Shown piece by piece: positions 53,073-62,811 of a stretch of DNA of 64,000 bases. Below the pieces are notes generated by a model. It was not told the origin of the DNA, did no database searches, and saw only the letters and a program-made list of their open reading frames with translations. The DNA is from Dyadobacter sp. 3J3 (GTDB lineage: Bacteria; Bacteroidota; Bacteroidia; Cytophagales; Spirosomataceae): assembly GCF_009801115.1 (NCBI RefSeq), contig NZ_VTOL01000005.1:294300-358299 (forward strand), in the 5' to 3' direction. The position numbers and the translations under genes were made by a program. Positions within the stretch are counted from its first letter, which is position 1. Each line of letters opens with the position of its first letter.

Positions 53073-55094
53073 TTAGTAACTCAAAATCGTGAACTCTGTA
53101 CGGCGGTTACGCTGATGTTCTTCCTCCGTTTTGGCATTAGGAATAATAAGCTGGCGTTCTCCATATCCTTTGGCTGTCAACCTTTCAGCTTCGATCCCTT
53201 TAAGATTTAAATATTTTACAGCCGATTCTGCCCTGTTTTGGGAAAGCGTCATGTTATAAGCATCCGTTGCCCGCGCATCCGTGTGAGAACTTAACTCAAT
53301 ATTCATTGTCGGGTTATCTTTCAGAATCTGCACCAGTTTATCCAGTTCGGTAGCCGCATCCGGGCGAATATTGTATTTATTCAAATCGTAATAAATATTG
53401 TCAAGAACAAATGTTTTGTTCAGTTCAAGTCTGTCCAGTTTGATAGAAACCTGGTAGGTTGTATCCGTTAGTACTTTTGTCAGGAAAATGGACGGGATAC
53501 TACGTCCATTCATGGAGAATGGCTCTCTTTTACTAATAAAGCCTTTTTTCGTTACTAAAAGAACATACGATTTTCCCTCTTCAACAGGCTGCGTTCCGAA
53601 TTTACCGGCAGCGTTTGTTTTGAGTTCTGTAATCTGTGTATCGGAAGTATCAGGCAAAATGTGGACAATGGCAGAATCTATTGGCGTAGGATTTGTAGCA
53701 TTATCATAAACATCACCCGCAAGGAAATAACGTACTGACTTTAATTTTCCTTCGATGTAATTCGGATTTTGCGGATTCATAGGATCCAACGGATCTCTCA
53801 CAGCAATGGTAGTATCTGGCGCTTTTGGTGTAAAGAAGTAGTAAATATCATCATCCCCTTTTCCGCCTTCACGGTTAGATGCAAAAAATCCCTGGTCTTT
53901 ATCTTTGTAAAACATTAACCCAAAATCATCCTGCGGACTGTTAAAAGGTAGTCCAAGGTTTTCAATCGTAATCACACCTTGTGTACGGGTTGCAGAAAAT
54001 AAATCCAGTTTTCCCAAACCAGGGTGTCCGTCCGAAGCAAAATAAAGTTTCCCACCTTCGGCAACGTATGGGAACATATCATCACCAGCGGTATTAATAT
54101 CACGTCCCATATTAACCGGTTTGCTGAAACGGCCGGATGCATCAATATTGGTTCTGTACAAATCGATTCCACCTGCTCCACCGGCACGGTTTGAAGCAAA
54201 GTATAATGTTTTTCCGTCACGGGAGAAAGAAGGAGAACCGTCCCAGGCAAGAGAATCATTAATCGGCAGCATCGCTGGCGGTGTCCACTGGCCGTTTACA
54301 TTGCGGCTTTGGTATAAATCAACGTCAGCAGTACCTTTCTTTTTTCCTGTATTACCTCTTGCAAAAATCAATGTTTTTCCATCAGGGCTAAAAGCAGGCG
54401 AACCTTCATTAGCGTCCGGTGCAAAAATATCTTTACTGAATAATTCTGACGTTCCCTGAGTTTCGCCAGCATCTTTTCCCAGCGTTATTTTGTAAAGGCC
54501 TAACATCGACTGGCCGTTATTTTTATAAACTTTTTCTTTTTTGGAAGAAGAAAAAACGAGTTCATTGCCCACAACAGTAGGAGAGAACTCAGAACCCGGT
54601 CCGTTGAAAGGAATATCTTTTAATTGGATATCGGGCATTTTTTCAATACTGAGCTTATCCGTGATTTTTAAAATTTCAATTTCACGTAAAGCGCGTTCCT
54701 GTAAATTTTTTGGACTGTTGGGTGCTTTTGCAAATAATGCAAACTGATCCGCAGCTTCTTTATATTGGCCGGCTGTTTTTAAAGCATAGGCATACTGGAA
54801 TTGTGCTTCCGGGTTTGTCACTCCGGCATCTAATGCTTTTTTGTAATAAGGAATAGCTTGTTTGAACCGGTTGGAAAGACGGTAAGATTCCGCAATCAGG
54901 AAACTGGTCTGTATGGGTTCATAATTGGCAGCTGCCGCTTTTTCCAGTCCTTTAATGGCAAGGTCGTACTCGCCATTATCAAATTTCTTTACTCCGTCTT
55001 TATAAGCCTGCATGGCAGAATTACAACCAGCCAGCAACGTGCCCAGTACCAGAATACTAATAACGAGGGTAAAATTACACCGCAATATTTTCAT
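53073..55094 (-). CDS. PorE-like OmpA-family lipoprotein (TPR, PD40 propeller, OmpA domain)
   Basis: 673 residues from the ATG at 55094, which gives a signal peptide and a lipobox ending at Cys24 (LLAGC). Order of domains: TPR-type repeats at about 30-140 (KKFDNGEYDLAIKGLEKAA, YYKKALDAGVTNPEAQFQYAYAL), a PD40-type propeller at about 150-440 (GSPAFSPDGKTLIFAR, GSPSFSRDGKTLYFASNRAGGAGGIDLY, PYVAEGGKLYFASDGHPGLGKLDLF), a carboxypeptidase-regulatory-like beta domain at about 460-545, and a C-terminal OmpA peptidoglycan-binding domain (IYYDLNKYNIRPDAA, ELSSHTDARATDAYN, NRRTEF). This order is that of PorE of the type IX secretion system. A role in T9SS is inferred from architecture. Confidence 0.82.
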   Translation of the reverse strand: MKILRCNFTLVISILVLGTLLAGCNSAMQAYKDGVKKFDNGEYDLAIKGLEKAAAANYEPIQTSFLIAESYRLSNRFKQAIPYYKKALDAGVTNPEAQFQYAYALKTAGQYKEAADQFALFAKAPNSPKNLQERALREIEILKITDKLSIEKMPDIQLKDIPFNGPGSEFSPTVVGNELVFSSSKKEKVYKNNGQSMLGLYKITLGKDAGETQGTSELFSKDIFAPDANEGSPAFSPDGKTLIFARGNTGKKKGTADVDLYQSRNVNGQWTPPAMLPINDSLAWDGSPSFSRDGKTLYFASNRAGGAGGIDLYRTNIDASGRFSKPVNMGRDINTAGDDMFPYVAEGGKLYFASDGHPGLGKLDLFSATRTQGVITIENLGLPFNSPQDDFGLMFYKDKDQGFFASNREGGKGDDDIYYFFTPKAPDTTIAVRDPLDPMNPQNPNYIEGKLKSVRYFLAGDVYDNATNPTPIDSAIVHILPDTSDTQITELKTNAAGKFGTQPVEEGKSYVLLVTKKGFISKREPFSMNGRSIPSIFLTKVLTDTTYQVSIKLDRLELNKTFVLDNIYYDLNKYNIRPDAATELDKLVQILKDNPTMNIELSSHTDARATDAYNMTLSQNRAESAVKYLNLKGIEAERLTAKGYGERQLIIPNAKTEEEHQRNRRTEFTILSY

Positions 55095-55661
55095 ATAATT
55101 ATGTATAAATGCTAACGAATTTGATGAGCGTTTATGGGTTCTAAAAGACAATACTACTAAACAACGTTTGGAAATAAAATTCTGGATATGAAGGACAAAT
55201 ATTTTTATTGAAAAAATAAAATAGTCGTCACAAAATACTCAGTCATGGTCATTAATTTATAAATGACTTGATTATTTTGTTGAATAACAGTTACAAAATA
55301 CTAGAGTTTTTCATCTTTTCCGCCTAAGAGACTAACAAAACGGCCGGATTTTAGTTTTTATAAAAAATCTTTCAATTTATTCCAATTACCCGATTCAAGC
55401 GTTGTTTTGTTGCAAAGTAACTTTTTAATATAACAAAACCTGCTGTGTTGGTTCCATTTAGACTTCTTTGACCGGTTTTTTTGATAGTTTAAAGTATAAG
55501 AAATGGTTTTTAAGTGGTTGATCTTAAGTAAGAAGTAAAAAAAAAGGATTAACATTTTGTAAATCAGTCTTAGTCTGTTACTTTTGCAGTCCGATTTTTC
55601 GGGAAAACCGTTTGTAAAACAATCGATTAGTTGATTAACTAGATTAAAATCAATTCATTAA
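55095..55661. other. Non-coding region between the PorE-like gene and rpsL
   Basis: 567 bases, AT-rich. It holds the upstream region of the minus-strand PorE-like gene and the promoter and 70-base leader of the str operon. A short inverted repeat GTTTTGTT/AACAAAAC (55404-55439) is present with unknown meaning. No coding region supported. Confidence 0.55.
55556..55586 (+). promoter_or_regulatory. Promoter of rpsL-rpsG
   Basis: TTTG at 55556-55559 and TACTTTTG at 55579-55586 with a 19-base spacer fit the Bacteroidota consensus exactly. The bases after the box read CAGTCCG, as before rplC. Confidence 0.85.
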
Positions 55662-56072
55662 ATGCCAACTATTTCACAATTAGTCCGTAAAGGTAGAGAG
55701 ACCATTACATGGAAATCCAAGTCACCGGCTTTGGATTCTTGCCCTCAGCGTCGTGGAGTATGTACTCGTGTATATACCACAACGCCAAAGAAACCGAACT
55801 CAGCACTTCGTAAAGTTGCGCGTGTTCGTCTTTCTAACAACAAAGAAGTGAATGCCTACATCCCAGGTGAAGGCCACAACTTGCAAGAGCACTCGATCGT
55901 TTTGATCCGTGGTGGTCGTGTTAAAGATTTACCAGGTGTGCGTTACCACATTATCCGTGGTGCATTGGATACAGCTGGTGTTAGCGGACGTAAACAACGT
56001 CGTTCTAAATATGGTGCAAAACGCCCTAAACCAGGACAAGTTGCAGCACCGGTAAAAGGTAAGAAAAAATAA
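55662..56072 (+). CDS. rpsL: 30S ribosomal protein S12
   Basis: 136 residues. Core motifs [24 protein letters not shown] and [34 protein letters not shown] are those of S12, a decoding-centre protein. The lysines in TPKKPNS and GRVKDLPG that are changed in streptomycin-resistant mutants are the wild-type residues. First gene of the str region. Confidence 0.98.
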   Translation: MPTISQLVRKGRETITWKSKSPALDSCPQRRGVCTRVYTTTPKKPNSALRKVARVRLSNNKEVNAYIPGEGHNLQEHSIVLIRGGRVKDLPGVRYHIIRGALDTAGVSGRKQRRSKYGAKRPKPGQVAAPVKGKKK

Positions 56073-56195
56073 AAAGTAACTCTCTCTGCTTTTATTAAAG
56101 AACTATTCTGATAAATAAAAGGGAAGTAATCCTGGATTCTGTTCAGGGTGAATAAGTTGCAAAACGAAACCTCGTGTAAAACATTAAGTATTAAA

Positions 56196-56663
56196 ATGAG
56201 AAAGTCCAAACCAAAGAAAAGATATATCCTGCCTGATCCTAAGTTCAGAGATGTACAGGTTACAAAATTTGTAAACAACCTGATGCTTCAAGGCAAGAAA
56301 AGCATTGCTTTCACAATTTTTTATGACGCGCTAGAAGTGGTTGAGAAAAAAACCAGCGAAAGTGGTCTTGAAACGTGGAAAAAAGCATTGAACAATGTAA
56401 CTCCATCTGTTGAAGTAAAAAGCCGTCGTGTTGGTGGTGCTACTTTCCAGGTTCCAACTGAAGTACGTCCGGAACGTAAGCAAGCTTTGGGTATGAAATG
56501 GTTGATCAACTACGCTCGTAAGCGTGGAGAAAAAACTATGGTAGACCGTTTGGCTGGCGAAATCGTTGCTGCTGCTAAAGGTGAAGGAGCTGCTGTTAAG
56601 AAAAAAGATGATACGCACCGTATGGCGGATGCGAACAAAGCATTCTCGCATTTCCGTTTCTAG
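56196..56663 (+). CDS. rpsG: 30S ribosomal protein S7
   Basis: 155 residues from the ATG at 56196 ([15 protein letters not shown]). The frame is open upstream to a GTG at 56148 but those 16 residues are not part of S7. Motifs [46 protein letters not shown] and [14 protein letters not shown] are conserved. S7 starts assembly of the 30S head and can repress its operon in other bacteria. A strong terminator follows, so fusA is not in the same main transcript. Confidence 0.98.
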   Translation: MRKSKPKKRYILPDPKFRDVQVTKFVNNLMLQGKKSIAFTIFYDALEVVEKKTSESGLETWKKALNNVTPSVEVKSRRVGGATFQVPTEVRPERKQALGMKWLINYARKRGEKTMVDRLAGEIVAAAKGEGAAVKKKDDTHRMADANKAFSHFRF

Positions 56664-56688
56664 GAAAGCGTTTTACAACGTATCTGTT

Positions 56689-56728
56689 AAATCCGGCTAC
56701 TGCATTTTATGCGGTAGCCGGATTTTTT
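56689..56728 (+). terminator. Terminator after rpsG
   Basis: AAATCCGGCTAC and GTAGCCGGATTT form a 12-bp stem with a short loop, followed by a T run. It ends the rpsL-rpsG transcript. Confidence 0.93.
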
Positions 56729-56855
56729 ATTATATGCACGAATGGTTACAATTTCGATTTTTAGTTTAAATTTAAGGTTTGAATTGAGCATTTAATTTTC
56801 TGTTCAAAATAAGTTAATCAGCTTTTACTCAACAATTCACCTAAAAAATTCGGCT

Positions 56856-58088
56856 ATGAAAAATTTTTGCATTCTGGGCTTATGTTTGATTATGACCTTT
56901 TCCTGTCGTTCCAAAAAGGTTGAACCGGATGGAGATTCAATAGACAACAGTACTCTTGTAAATTTCGACCTGGTTTTTGAAAAGGAATTAATTCGATTGG
57001 GAATTGATAAACAAGGGAAAGAGGATGGGTTAGTCCGATATGCGGATGTTAAAGATGTTGAAAGTCTTGAAATTGTTAATGGATGGAATCGTATTACAAG
57101 CGTGAAGGGAATTGAATATTTTGTCAATTTGAAATCCTTAACAATATACAAGCCGAAACTGGATTCGCTAAACCTGATTAAAAATACCAAATTAGAAAAA
57201 CTGACTGTTTTTACCGGCGATGATGAAGGTGTGGAAGGCACACTGAAGTATTTGAATGTTACTGCCTGTAAATCTCTTAAATCGCTGGACTGTTATGGGA
57301 ATATTCTTTCTTCTTTGGATTTGACTAAGAATTTGGCTTTAACAGATCTTAATTGCAGCAAAAATTCCCTAACACAACTTAATGTTTCTAGTAATACAAA
57401 TCTCAAATCATTAAACTGTTCACGAAATCAATTAAGTGCGCTTGATTTTCGTAATAATAGAAGTTTGGAAAACCTGGATTTTAGTGAGAATAGATCACTA
57501 ACATTATTAGATGTTACGAAGAATATTCAGCTTAAAGAAATTGGATGTGTTTATACAGGTTTGAAGACACTTGATTTTACAGGAATATCTGGTTTGAAAT
57601 CACTTGATTGTTTTGGTACCAAAATTTCAAGTTTGAAAATTCCAGCAGGTTTGGAAATATTGAATATCAGAGGAACAGCCCTTTCATCTTTTGATTTTAA
57701 TCAGACAAAAATGATGCGGGTTTTAACGATTGGGCCAGAATTAATCTCTGTCGATCTTAGCGTTCTGGTAGATTTGACACAATTACATTCTTATGATCTG
57801 ACGCCGATTAATTTGGATCTTACAAAAAATAGTAAACTGGATACGCTGCATATTAGTAATGCGAAAATTTCAAAAATTGATTTTACAGATAATCAAAATC
57901 TGAAGTCCTTATTTCTGGAAAAGATGATAATTGATCAATTGGATTTGCGTCCGCTTAAACAGCTTAAAGCTTGTTCTATTCACGAATGCCCAAATTTGAT
58001 GTCGGTTTGTGTGAATAAAGTACCAGTTTCGAATGGTGCTGACAATTGGTATGTATCGGGATTAATAAAGCTAGAACTTTGTAAATAA
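56856..58088 (+). CDS. Leucine-rich repeat lipoprotein
   Basis: 410 residues. A lipobox ends at Cys17 (TFSC). From about residue 60 on the protein is built of short leucine-rich repeats of about 21 residues, of the Bacteroidota type LDLTKNLALTDLNCSKN and LNVSSNTNLKSLNCSRN, continuing to the end with less regular units (LDFTGISGLKSLDCFG). It would be a surface protein with a binding role; no target can be inferred. The gene is more AT-rich than the ribosomal genes that flank it and interrupts rpsG-fusA, which are adjacent in most bacteria. Confidence 0.88.
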   Translation: MKNFCILGLCLIMTFSCRSKKVEPDGDSIDNSTLVNFDLVFEKELIRLGIDKQGKEDGLVRYADVKDVESLEIVNGWNRITSVKGIEYFVNLKSLTIYKPKLDSLNLIKNTKLEKLTVFTGDDEGVEGTLKYLNVTACKSLKSLDCYGNILSSLDLTKNLALTDLNCSKNSLTQLNVSSNTNLKSLNCSRNQLSALDFRNNRSLENLDFSENRSLTLLDVTKNIQLKEIGCVYTGLKTLDFTGISGLKSLDCFGTKISSLKIPAGLEILNIRGTALSSFDFNQTKMMRVLTIGPELISVDLSVLVDLTQLHSYDLTPINLDLTKNSKLDTLHISNAKISKIDFTDNQNLKSLFLEKMIIDQLDLRPLKQLKACSIHECPNLMSVCVNKVPVSNGADNWYVSGLIKLELCK

Positions 58089-58241
58089 ATAGCTGTCGAT
58101 AATGTATGGTTATAGGGATCTCCGTTATCGAATTTGACTTCGGATTCGTCAGAGATAAGTAACTGTAATAATAATATTTAGAGTGATTTTTTATATTATC
58201 ATCATTTTTGAATGATTCTCAAAAAAATTATCTCTCTACCA

Positions 58242-58272
58242 TTGTTTTTATAATCAACTATTTATACTTTTG
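58242..58272 (+). promoter_or_regulatory. Promoter of fusA
   Basis: TTG at 58242-58244 and TACTTTTG at 58265-58272 with a 20-base spacer. The following CACTCTG resembles the CAGTCCG box before rpsL and rplC. About 100 bases before the fusA start. Confidence 0.8.
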
Positions 58273-58274
58273 CA

Positions 58275-58322
58275 CTCTGAATTTTTTGCAGTGGTGTGAA
58301 AATGCCCTAATAATGTTCAGAG
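58275..58322 (+). promoter_or_regulatory. Inverted repeat in the fusA leader
   Basis: CTCTGAA (58275-58281) and TTCAGAG (58316-58322) are exact reverse complements around a 34-base loop, at the very 5' end of the predicted mRNA. A leader stem is possible; the regulator, if any, is unknown. Confidence 0.4.
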
Positions 58323-58374
58323 CTTCTTCAAGAATTGAATTGCACAACGAATATAAATAACAGCACCATTTGCC

Positions 58375-60495
58375 ATGGCACGTGATCTAAGATTAACAAG
58401 AAATATTGGTATTGCTGCGCACATTGATGCGGGTAAAACTACAACCACCGAGCGTATTCTTTATTACGCAGGAGTAAGCCACAAAATTGGAGAAGTACAT
58501 GACGGTGCTGCTACAATGGACTGGATGGAGCAGGAGCAAGAGCGTGGTATTACCATTACTTCGGCTGCTACAACAGTAGATTGGACTTACCGTGATGAAA
58601 AATATCATATCAACATTATCGATACACCGGGTCACGTTGACTTTACGGTTGAGGTAAACCGTTCTCTACGTGTATTGGATGGTTTGGTATTCTTATTCAG
58701 TGCTGTTGATGGTGTTGAGCCTCAGTCGGAAACGAACTGGCGTTTGGCTAACAACTATAATGTAGCACGTATCGGTTTCGTTAACAAAATGGACCGTTCT
58801 GGTGCAGACTTCCTTAAAGTTTGTGCGCAGGTGAAAGAAATGCTGGGTAGCTACGCTGTACCTCTTCAATTGCCGATCGGTGCTGAAGATACGTTCAGAG
58901 GAGTAGTTGACTTGGTTAATTTCCGTGGTATTGAATGGAATGAAGAAGATAAAGGGATGACTTTCAGAGAAGTTCCTATTCCTGAAGATATGTTGGAAGA
59001 AGCAACTGAATGGAGAGAAAAACTTCTTGAAGCTGTTGCGGAATTCGACGACACTTTGATGGAAAAATATTTTGAAGATCCAGCTTCAATCTCAGAAGAC
59101 GAAATTCTTGCAGCTTTGCGCGCAGCGACAATCAGCATGAAAATCGTTCCTATGGTTTGTGGTTCTTCATTCAAAAATAAAGGTGTTCAAACGATGCTTG
59201 ATTACGTGATGGCAATTTTGCCTTCGCCTCAGGATCGTGAAAGCATCATCGGAACTGATCCACGTACTGGTCTTGAAATTTCTCGCCAGCCTACAGATGC
59301 TGATCCTTTCTGTGCATTAGCGTTTAAAATTGCAACAGATCCTTATGTAGGTCGTCTTTGCTTTATTCGCTCTTACTCAGGATATCTTGATTCAGGTTCT
59401 TATGTATTGAACAACCGTTCAGGAAATAAGGAACGTATCTCCCGTATTTTCCAAATGCACGCTAACAAGCAAAATCAAATTGATCGTCTTGAAGCAGGTG
59501 ATATTGGAGCGGTAGTAGGTTTCAAAGATATCAAAACAGGAGATACACTATCTGACGAAAAGAACCCAATCGTTCTTGAATCAATGGTATTCCCTGAGCC
59601 GGTAATTGGTTACGCAATCGAGCCTAAGAAAGCTGCGGATGCTGATAATTTCAGCAAAGCAATCACTAAGCTGATCGAAGAAGATCCTACGTTACAAGTT
59701 GAAAGTAACGAAGAAACTGGTCAGACGATCATCAAGGGAATGGGTGAGCTTCACTTGGAAATTATTATCGACCGTATGCGTCGTGAATTCAAAGTGGAAG
59801 TAAATCAAGGTGCTCCTCAGGTTGCTTACAAAGAGGTTCTTACAAAGAACTTTGAACACCGTGAAGTTTACAAGAAACAAACAGGTGGTCGTGGTAAATT
59901 TGCCGATATCCTTTTTGAAATCGGACCAAGAGATGATAACGAAGAAGGACAAGAACCAAAAACTGGTTTGCAGTTTGTTAACCAGATTGTAGGTGGTACA
60001 ATTCCTCGTGAATTTATCGCTCCAATCCAGAAAGGTTTCGAAGCTTCTATGTCTAACGGAGCTTTGGGCGGATATCCTTTGGATTCGATGAAAGTGCGTT
60101 TGTACCACGGTTCATTCCACGATGTCGATTCAGATGCGTTATCTTTTGAACTTGCAGCTAAGATTGGTTTCAGAGAATCAGCACGTCACGCAGGTTCAAA
60201 ATTGATGGAGCCGGTTATGCACGTTGAAGTTCTTACGCCTGATGAATACACTGGACCTATCACAGGTGACCTTAACCGTCGTCGTGGTATCATGAGAGGT
60301 ATGGATTCACGTAATGGTGCTCAGGTTATCAAAGCGGACGTTCCTTTGTCAGAATTGTTCGGTTATGTAACGGATCTTCGTACAATGTCATCAGGACGCG
60401 CAACTGCTTCTTTGACATTCGCTTACTACGAAATTGTTCCTCAGCATATCTCTGATACTGTAATTGAGAAAGCTAAAGGCTTAGTTAAAGCTTAA
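58375..60495 (+). CDS. fusA: Elongation factor G
   Basis: 706 residues. GTPase motifs: P-loop [17 protein letters not shown], switch [16 protein letters not shown]. Later domains II to V include [23 protein letters not shown] and [37 protein letters not shown]. It moves tRNA and mRNA on the ribosome. The normal length for EF-G, with no sign of being the EF-G2 or TetM-type paralogue. It has its own promoter and leader; rpsJ follows. Confidence 0.97.
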   Translation: MARDLRLTRNIGIAAHIDAGKTTTTERILYYAGVSHKIGEVHDGAATMDWMEQEQERGITITSAATTVDWTYRDEKYHINIIDTPGHVDFTVEVNRSLRVLDGLVFLFSAVDGVEPQSETNWRLANNYNVARIGFVNKMDRSGADFLKVCAQVKEMLGSYAVPLQLPIGAEDTFRGVVDLVNFRGIEWNEEDKGMTFREVPIPEDMLEEATEWREKLLEAVAEFDDTLMEKYFEDPASISEDEILAALRAATISMKIVPMVCGSSFKNKGVQTMLDYVMAILPSPQDRESIIGTDPRTGLEISRQPTDADPFCALAFKIATDPYVGRLCFIRSYSGYLDSGSYVLNNRSGNKERISRIFQMHANKQNQIDRLEAGDIGAVVGFKDIKTGDTLSDEKNPIVLESMVFPEPVIGYAIEPKKAADADNFSKAITKLIEEDPTLQVESNEETGQTIIKGMGELHLEIIIDRMRREFKVEVNQGAPQVAYKEVLTKNFEHREVYKKQTGGRGKFADILFEIGPRDDNEEGQEPKTGLQFVNQIVGGTIPREFIAPIQKGFEASMSNGALGGYPLDSMKVRLYHGSFHDVDSDALSFELAAKIGFRESARHAGSKLMEPVMHVEVLTPDEYTGPITGDLNRRRGIMRGMDSRNGAQVIKADVPLSELFGYVTDLRTMSSGRATASLTFAYYEIVPQHISDTVIEKAKGLVKA

Positions 60496-60503
60496 TAAAG
60501 ATA

Positions 60504-60535
60504 TTAGCCACTGCTCTGAAAAGGGCAGTGGCTAA
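60504..60535 (+). repeat. Hairpin just after fusA
   Basis: TTAGCCACTGC and GCAGTGGCTAA form an 11-bp stem. The following bases are A-rich rather than T-rich, so it is not a normal terminator and could be an RNA-processing or stability element between fusA and rpsJ. Confidence 0.6.
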
Positions 60536-60546
60536 AAATATTTAAG

Positions 60547-60574
60547 CCAGTGAAGTAAATGGTTCTTTCACTGG
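60547..60574 (+). repeat. Second hairpin between fusA and rpsJ
   Basis: CCAGTGAA and TTCACTGG form an 8-bp stem with a 12-base loop, 11 bases after the first hairpin and 57 bases before rpsJ. Confidence 0.5.
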
Positions 60575-60631
60575 TGGATTGTCGGGATTCGTTCCCATCA
60601 AGTTTTCAAGAACCGGAAATAAGCAAATAAG

Positions 60632-60937
60632 ATGAATCAAAAAATTCGTATCAAACTGCGGTCATTCGATCACAACTTAGTTGACAAATCAGCTGAGAAG
60701 ATTGTTAAGGCTGTTAAGGCAACAGGTGCCGTTGTTAGCGGTCCAATTCCATTGCCAACTAAAACAGAGAAATTCACTGTTTTACGTTCTCCTCACGTGA
60801 ACAAAAAGTCTCGTGAACAATTCCAGCTTTGTACTTACAAACGTCTGGTTGATATTTTCTCTACAAGTGCAAAAACTGTTGATGCACTAATGAAGCTTGA
60901 ATTGCCAAGCGGTGTTGATGTAGAGATCAAAGTTTAG
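60632..60937 (+). CDS. rpsJ: 30S ribosomal protein S10
   Basis: 101 residues. [61 protein letters not shown] is typical S10. Besides its place in the 30S head it is NusE in antitermination. It follows fusA by 136 bases, and a strong terminator cuts it off from rplC, although S10 usually leads the operon. Confidence 0.98.
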   Translation: MNQKIRIKLRSFDHNLVDKSAEKIVKAVKATGAVVSGPIPLPTKTEKFTVLRSPHVNKKSREQFQLCTYKRLVDIFSTSAKTVDALMKLELPSGVDVEIKV

Positions 60938-61073
60938 TGATTCTTACCGGCTTATTTAGTTAGGTCGATTATATAATTGGATGAAGGTCCGTAATTATGG
61001 AAACCACATCTGAGCTCATTCAGGTAAATATTCGAATGTTTTTTAGTATTCGATTCATACCAGGAATTAATTG

Positions 61074-61105
61074 AGGTCAGATGTTTAGTACATCTGACCT
61101 TTTTT
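61074..61105 (+). terminator. Terminator between rpsJ and rplC
   Basis: AGGTCAGATGT and ACATCTGACCT form a perfect 11-bp stem with a five-base loop, followed directly by T residues. Confidence 0.93.
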
Positions 61106-61138
61106 GCTGATTATCAGTGAGAATAAAGAAAATACTGC

Positions 61139-61169
61139 TTTGATATGCAAATTCAAATTTCTATCTTTG
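61139..61169 (+). promoter_or_regulatory. Promoter of the rplC-led ribosomal operon
   Basis: TTTG at 61139-61142 and TATCTTTG at 61162-61169 with a 19-base spacer match the consensus; CAGTCCG follows as before rpsL. The start of rplC is about 50 bases on. Confidence 0.85.
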
Positions 61170-61220
61170 CAGTCCGTTTTAAGGAATAGGGTTTTTACCT
61201 GCTAATTTAAATTAATTACG

Positions 61221-61841
61221 ATGTCTGGTTTAATAGGTAAAAAAATCGGAATGACTAGTTTGTACAATGCTGACGGGCAGGCTCTGGCATGTACTGTAAT
61301 TCAAGCTGGTCCTTGTGTTGTTACACAAGTTAGGTCCGAAGGAAAGGATGGGTATAAAGCCCTCCAATTAGGTTTTGGCGAGAAAAGAGAGAAAAACTCT
61401 ACTCAGCCGTTAATAGGTCACTTCAAAAAGGCCGGAACAACTCCAAAGCACAAGCTTGTTGAGTTCAAGGAATTTGAAGTGGAGCATGAACTTGGAACTT
61501 CACTATCAGTGCAAGATGTATTTGCAGAAGGTGAATTCGTAGATGTAGTAGGTTCAGCCAAAGGCCGCGGTTTTCAGGGTGTTGTAAAACGTCATGGTTT
61601 CGCAGGGGTTGGTGGACAAACTCACGGTCAGCATAACCGTGCACGTCACCCAGGTTCGATTGGTGCTTGTTCGTTCCCTTCACGCGTATTTAAAGGCATT
61701 CGTATGGGTGGGCGCATGGGTAACAATCGTGTAAAAATTCAGAATTTGCGTATTCTGAAAGTGATACCTGAGCAAAACTTGCTAGTAGTAAGTGGCTCAG
61801 TACCGGGTTCAAAGAATTCATTTCTAATCATTGAGAAATAG
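61221..61841 (+). CDS. rplC: 50S ribosomal protein L3
   Basis: 206 residues. [13 protein letters not shown] and [55 protein letters not shown] are diagnostic; L3 is one of the first proteins bound to 23S rRNA. It is the first gene after the internal promoter of the S10 region and lies four bases before rplD. Confidence 0.98.
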   Translation: MSGLIGKKIGMTSLYNADGQALACTVIQAGPCVVTQVRSEGKDGYKALQLGFGEKREKNSTQPLIGHFKKAGTTPKHKLVEFKEFEVEHELGTSLSVQDVFAEGEFVDVVGSAKGRGFQGVVKRHGFAGVGGQTHGQHNRARHPGSIGACSFPSRVFKGIRMGGRMGNNRVKIQNLRILKVIPEQNLLVVSGSVPGSKNSFLIIEK

Positions 61842-61845
61842 TACC

Positions 61846-62475
61846 ATGGAACTGTCCGTATTAAATATAAAAGGAGAAGATACCGGCAAGAAGGTAACAA
61901 TGTCTGAAGAAATTTTCGGCATCGAACCTAACGAGCATGCGATCTATCTCGACGTGAAATTGTACTTGGCCAATCAGCGCCAGGGTACACACAAGTCAAA
62001 AGAACGTGCTGAGATCAATCACTCAACACGTAAGATCAAGAAACAAAAAGGTACAGGTGGAGCACGTGCTGGTAGCATTAAATCCCCGGTATTCGTAGGT
62101 GGTGGTCGTATATTCGGTCCTCGCCCTCGTAACTATACTTTCAAGATCAACAGAAAAGTAAAAACGCTAGCGCGTATTTCAGCTCTTTCTGCGAAAGCGA
62201 AAATTGATGCAATTTCTGTTTTGGAAGCATTTACTTTTGATGCACCAAAAACGAAGTCATATCTGACTGTACTTAATTCACTTTCATTAGTGAACACAAA
62301 AACATTGTTGATTCTTTCAGAAGTTGATAGCAATGTGTACCTGTCAAGCAGAAACGTTCCTAAAGCGAAAGTTACTACTGTTGACTTGGTAAATACATAT
62401 GATCTGATGAATGCAGACCGCCTTTTAATAAGTGAATCTGCTCTGTCTAATTTGGAAACCCTATTAAACAAATAG
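61846..62475 (+). CDS. rplD: 50S ribosomal protein L4
   Basis: 209 residues from the ATG at 61846; an earlier in-frame start would overlap rplC and add five residues. The rRNA-binding loop is in STRKIKKQKGTGGARAGSIKSPVFVGGGRIFGPRPRNY. In other bacteria L4 can regulate the S10 operon. Its stop overlaps the first possible start of rplW. Confidence 0.97.
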   Translation: MELSVLNIKGEDTGKKVTMSEEIFGIEPNEHAIYLDVKLYLANQRQGTHKSKERAEINHSTRKIKKQKGTGGARAGSIKSPVFVGGGRIFGPRPRNYTFKINRKVKTLARISALSAKAKIDAISVLEAFTFDAPKTKSYLTVLNSLSLVNTKTLLILSEVDSNVYLSSRNVPKAKVTTVDLVNTYDLMNADRLLISESALSNLETLLNK

Positions 62476-62477
62476 TG

Positions 62478-62765
62478 ATGAGTGTACTGAAACGACCGAT
62501 TATAACAGAAAAGGTAACGGCTCAGGGTGGTCAGGGAAAGTATGCCTTTGAAGTAGCTCTTACTTCAAACAAGGTTGAAATCAAAAAGGCTATCGAGAAA
62601 CTGTTTGGGGTTACCGTAGAGAGCGTTCATACAATGCGCAGCATTGGTAAAAGCAAATCCCGCACATCGGGTGGAAAGTTTGTAAGTGGAAAAACGTCAA
62701 CCATTAAGAAAGCTATTATAACAGTAGCTGAAGGTGAGATCATCGACATTTACGGTGAAGCTTAG
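62478..62765 (+). CDS. rplW: 50S ribosomal protein L23
   Basis: 95 residues from the ATG at 62478; a GTG directly before it overlaps the rplD stop. SVLKRPIITEKVT, YAFEVALTSNKVEIKKAIEKLFGVTVESVHTM are typical L23. It lies at the peptide exit tunnel and binds trigger factor and SRP. Confidence 0.97.
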   Translation: MSVLKRPIITEKVTAQGGQGKYAFEVALTSNKVEIKKAIEKLFGVTVESVHTMRSIGKSKSRTSGGKFVSGKTSTIKKAIITVAEGEIIDIYGEA

Positions 62766-62811
62766 AATTTTGGTTGATCTATTCAAATCTTAGAAGAGTT
62801 TAAGTATAGCA

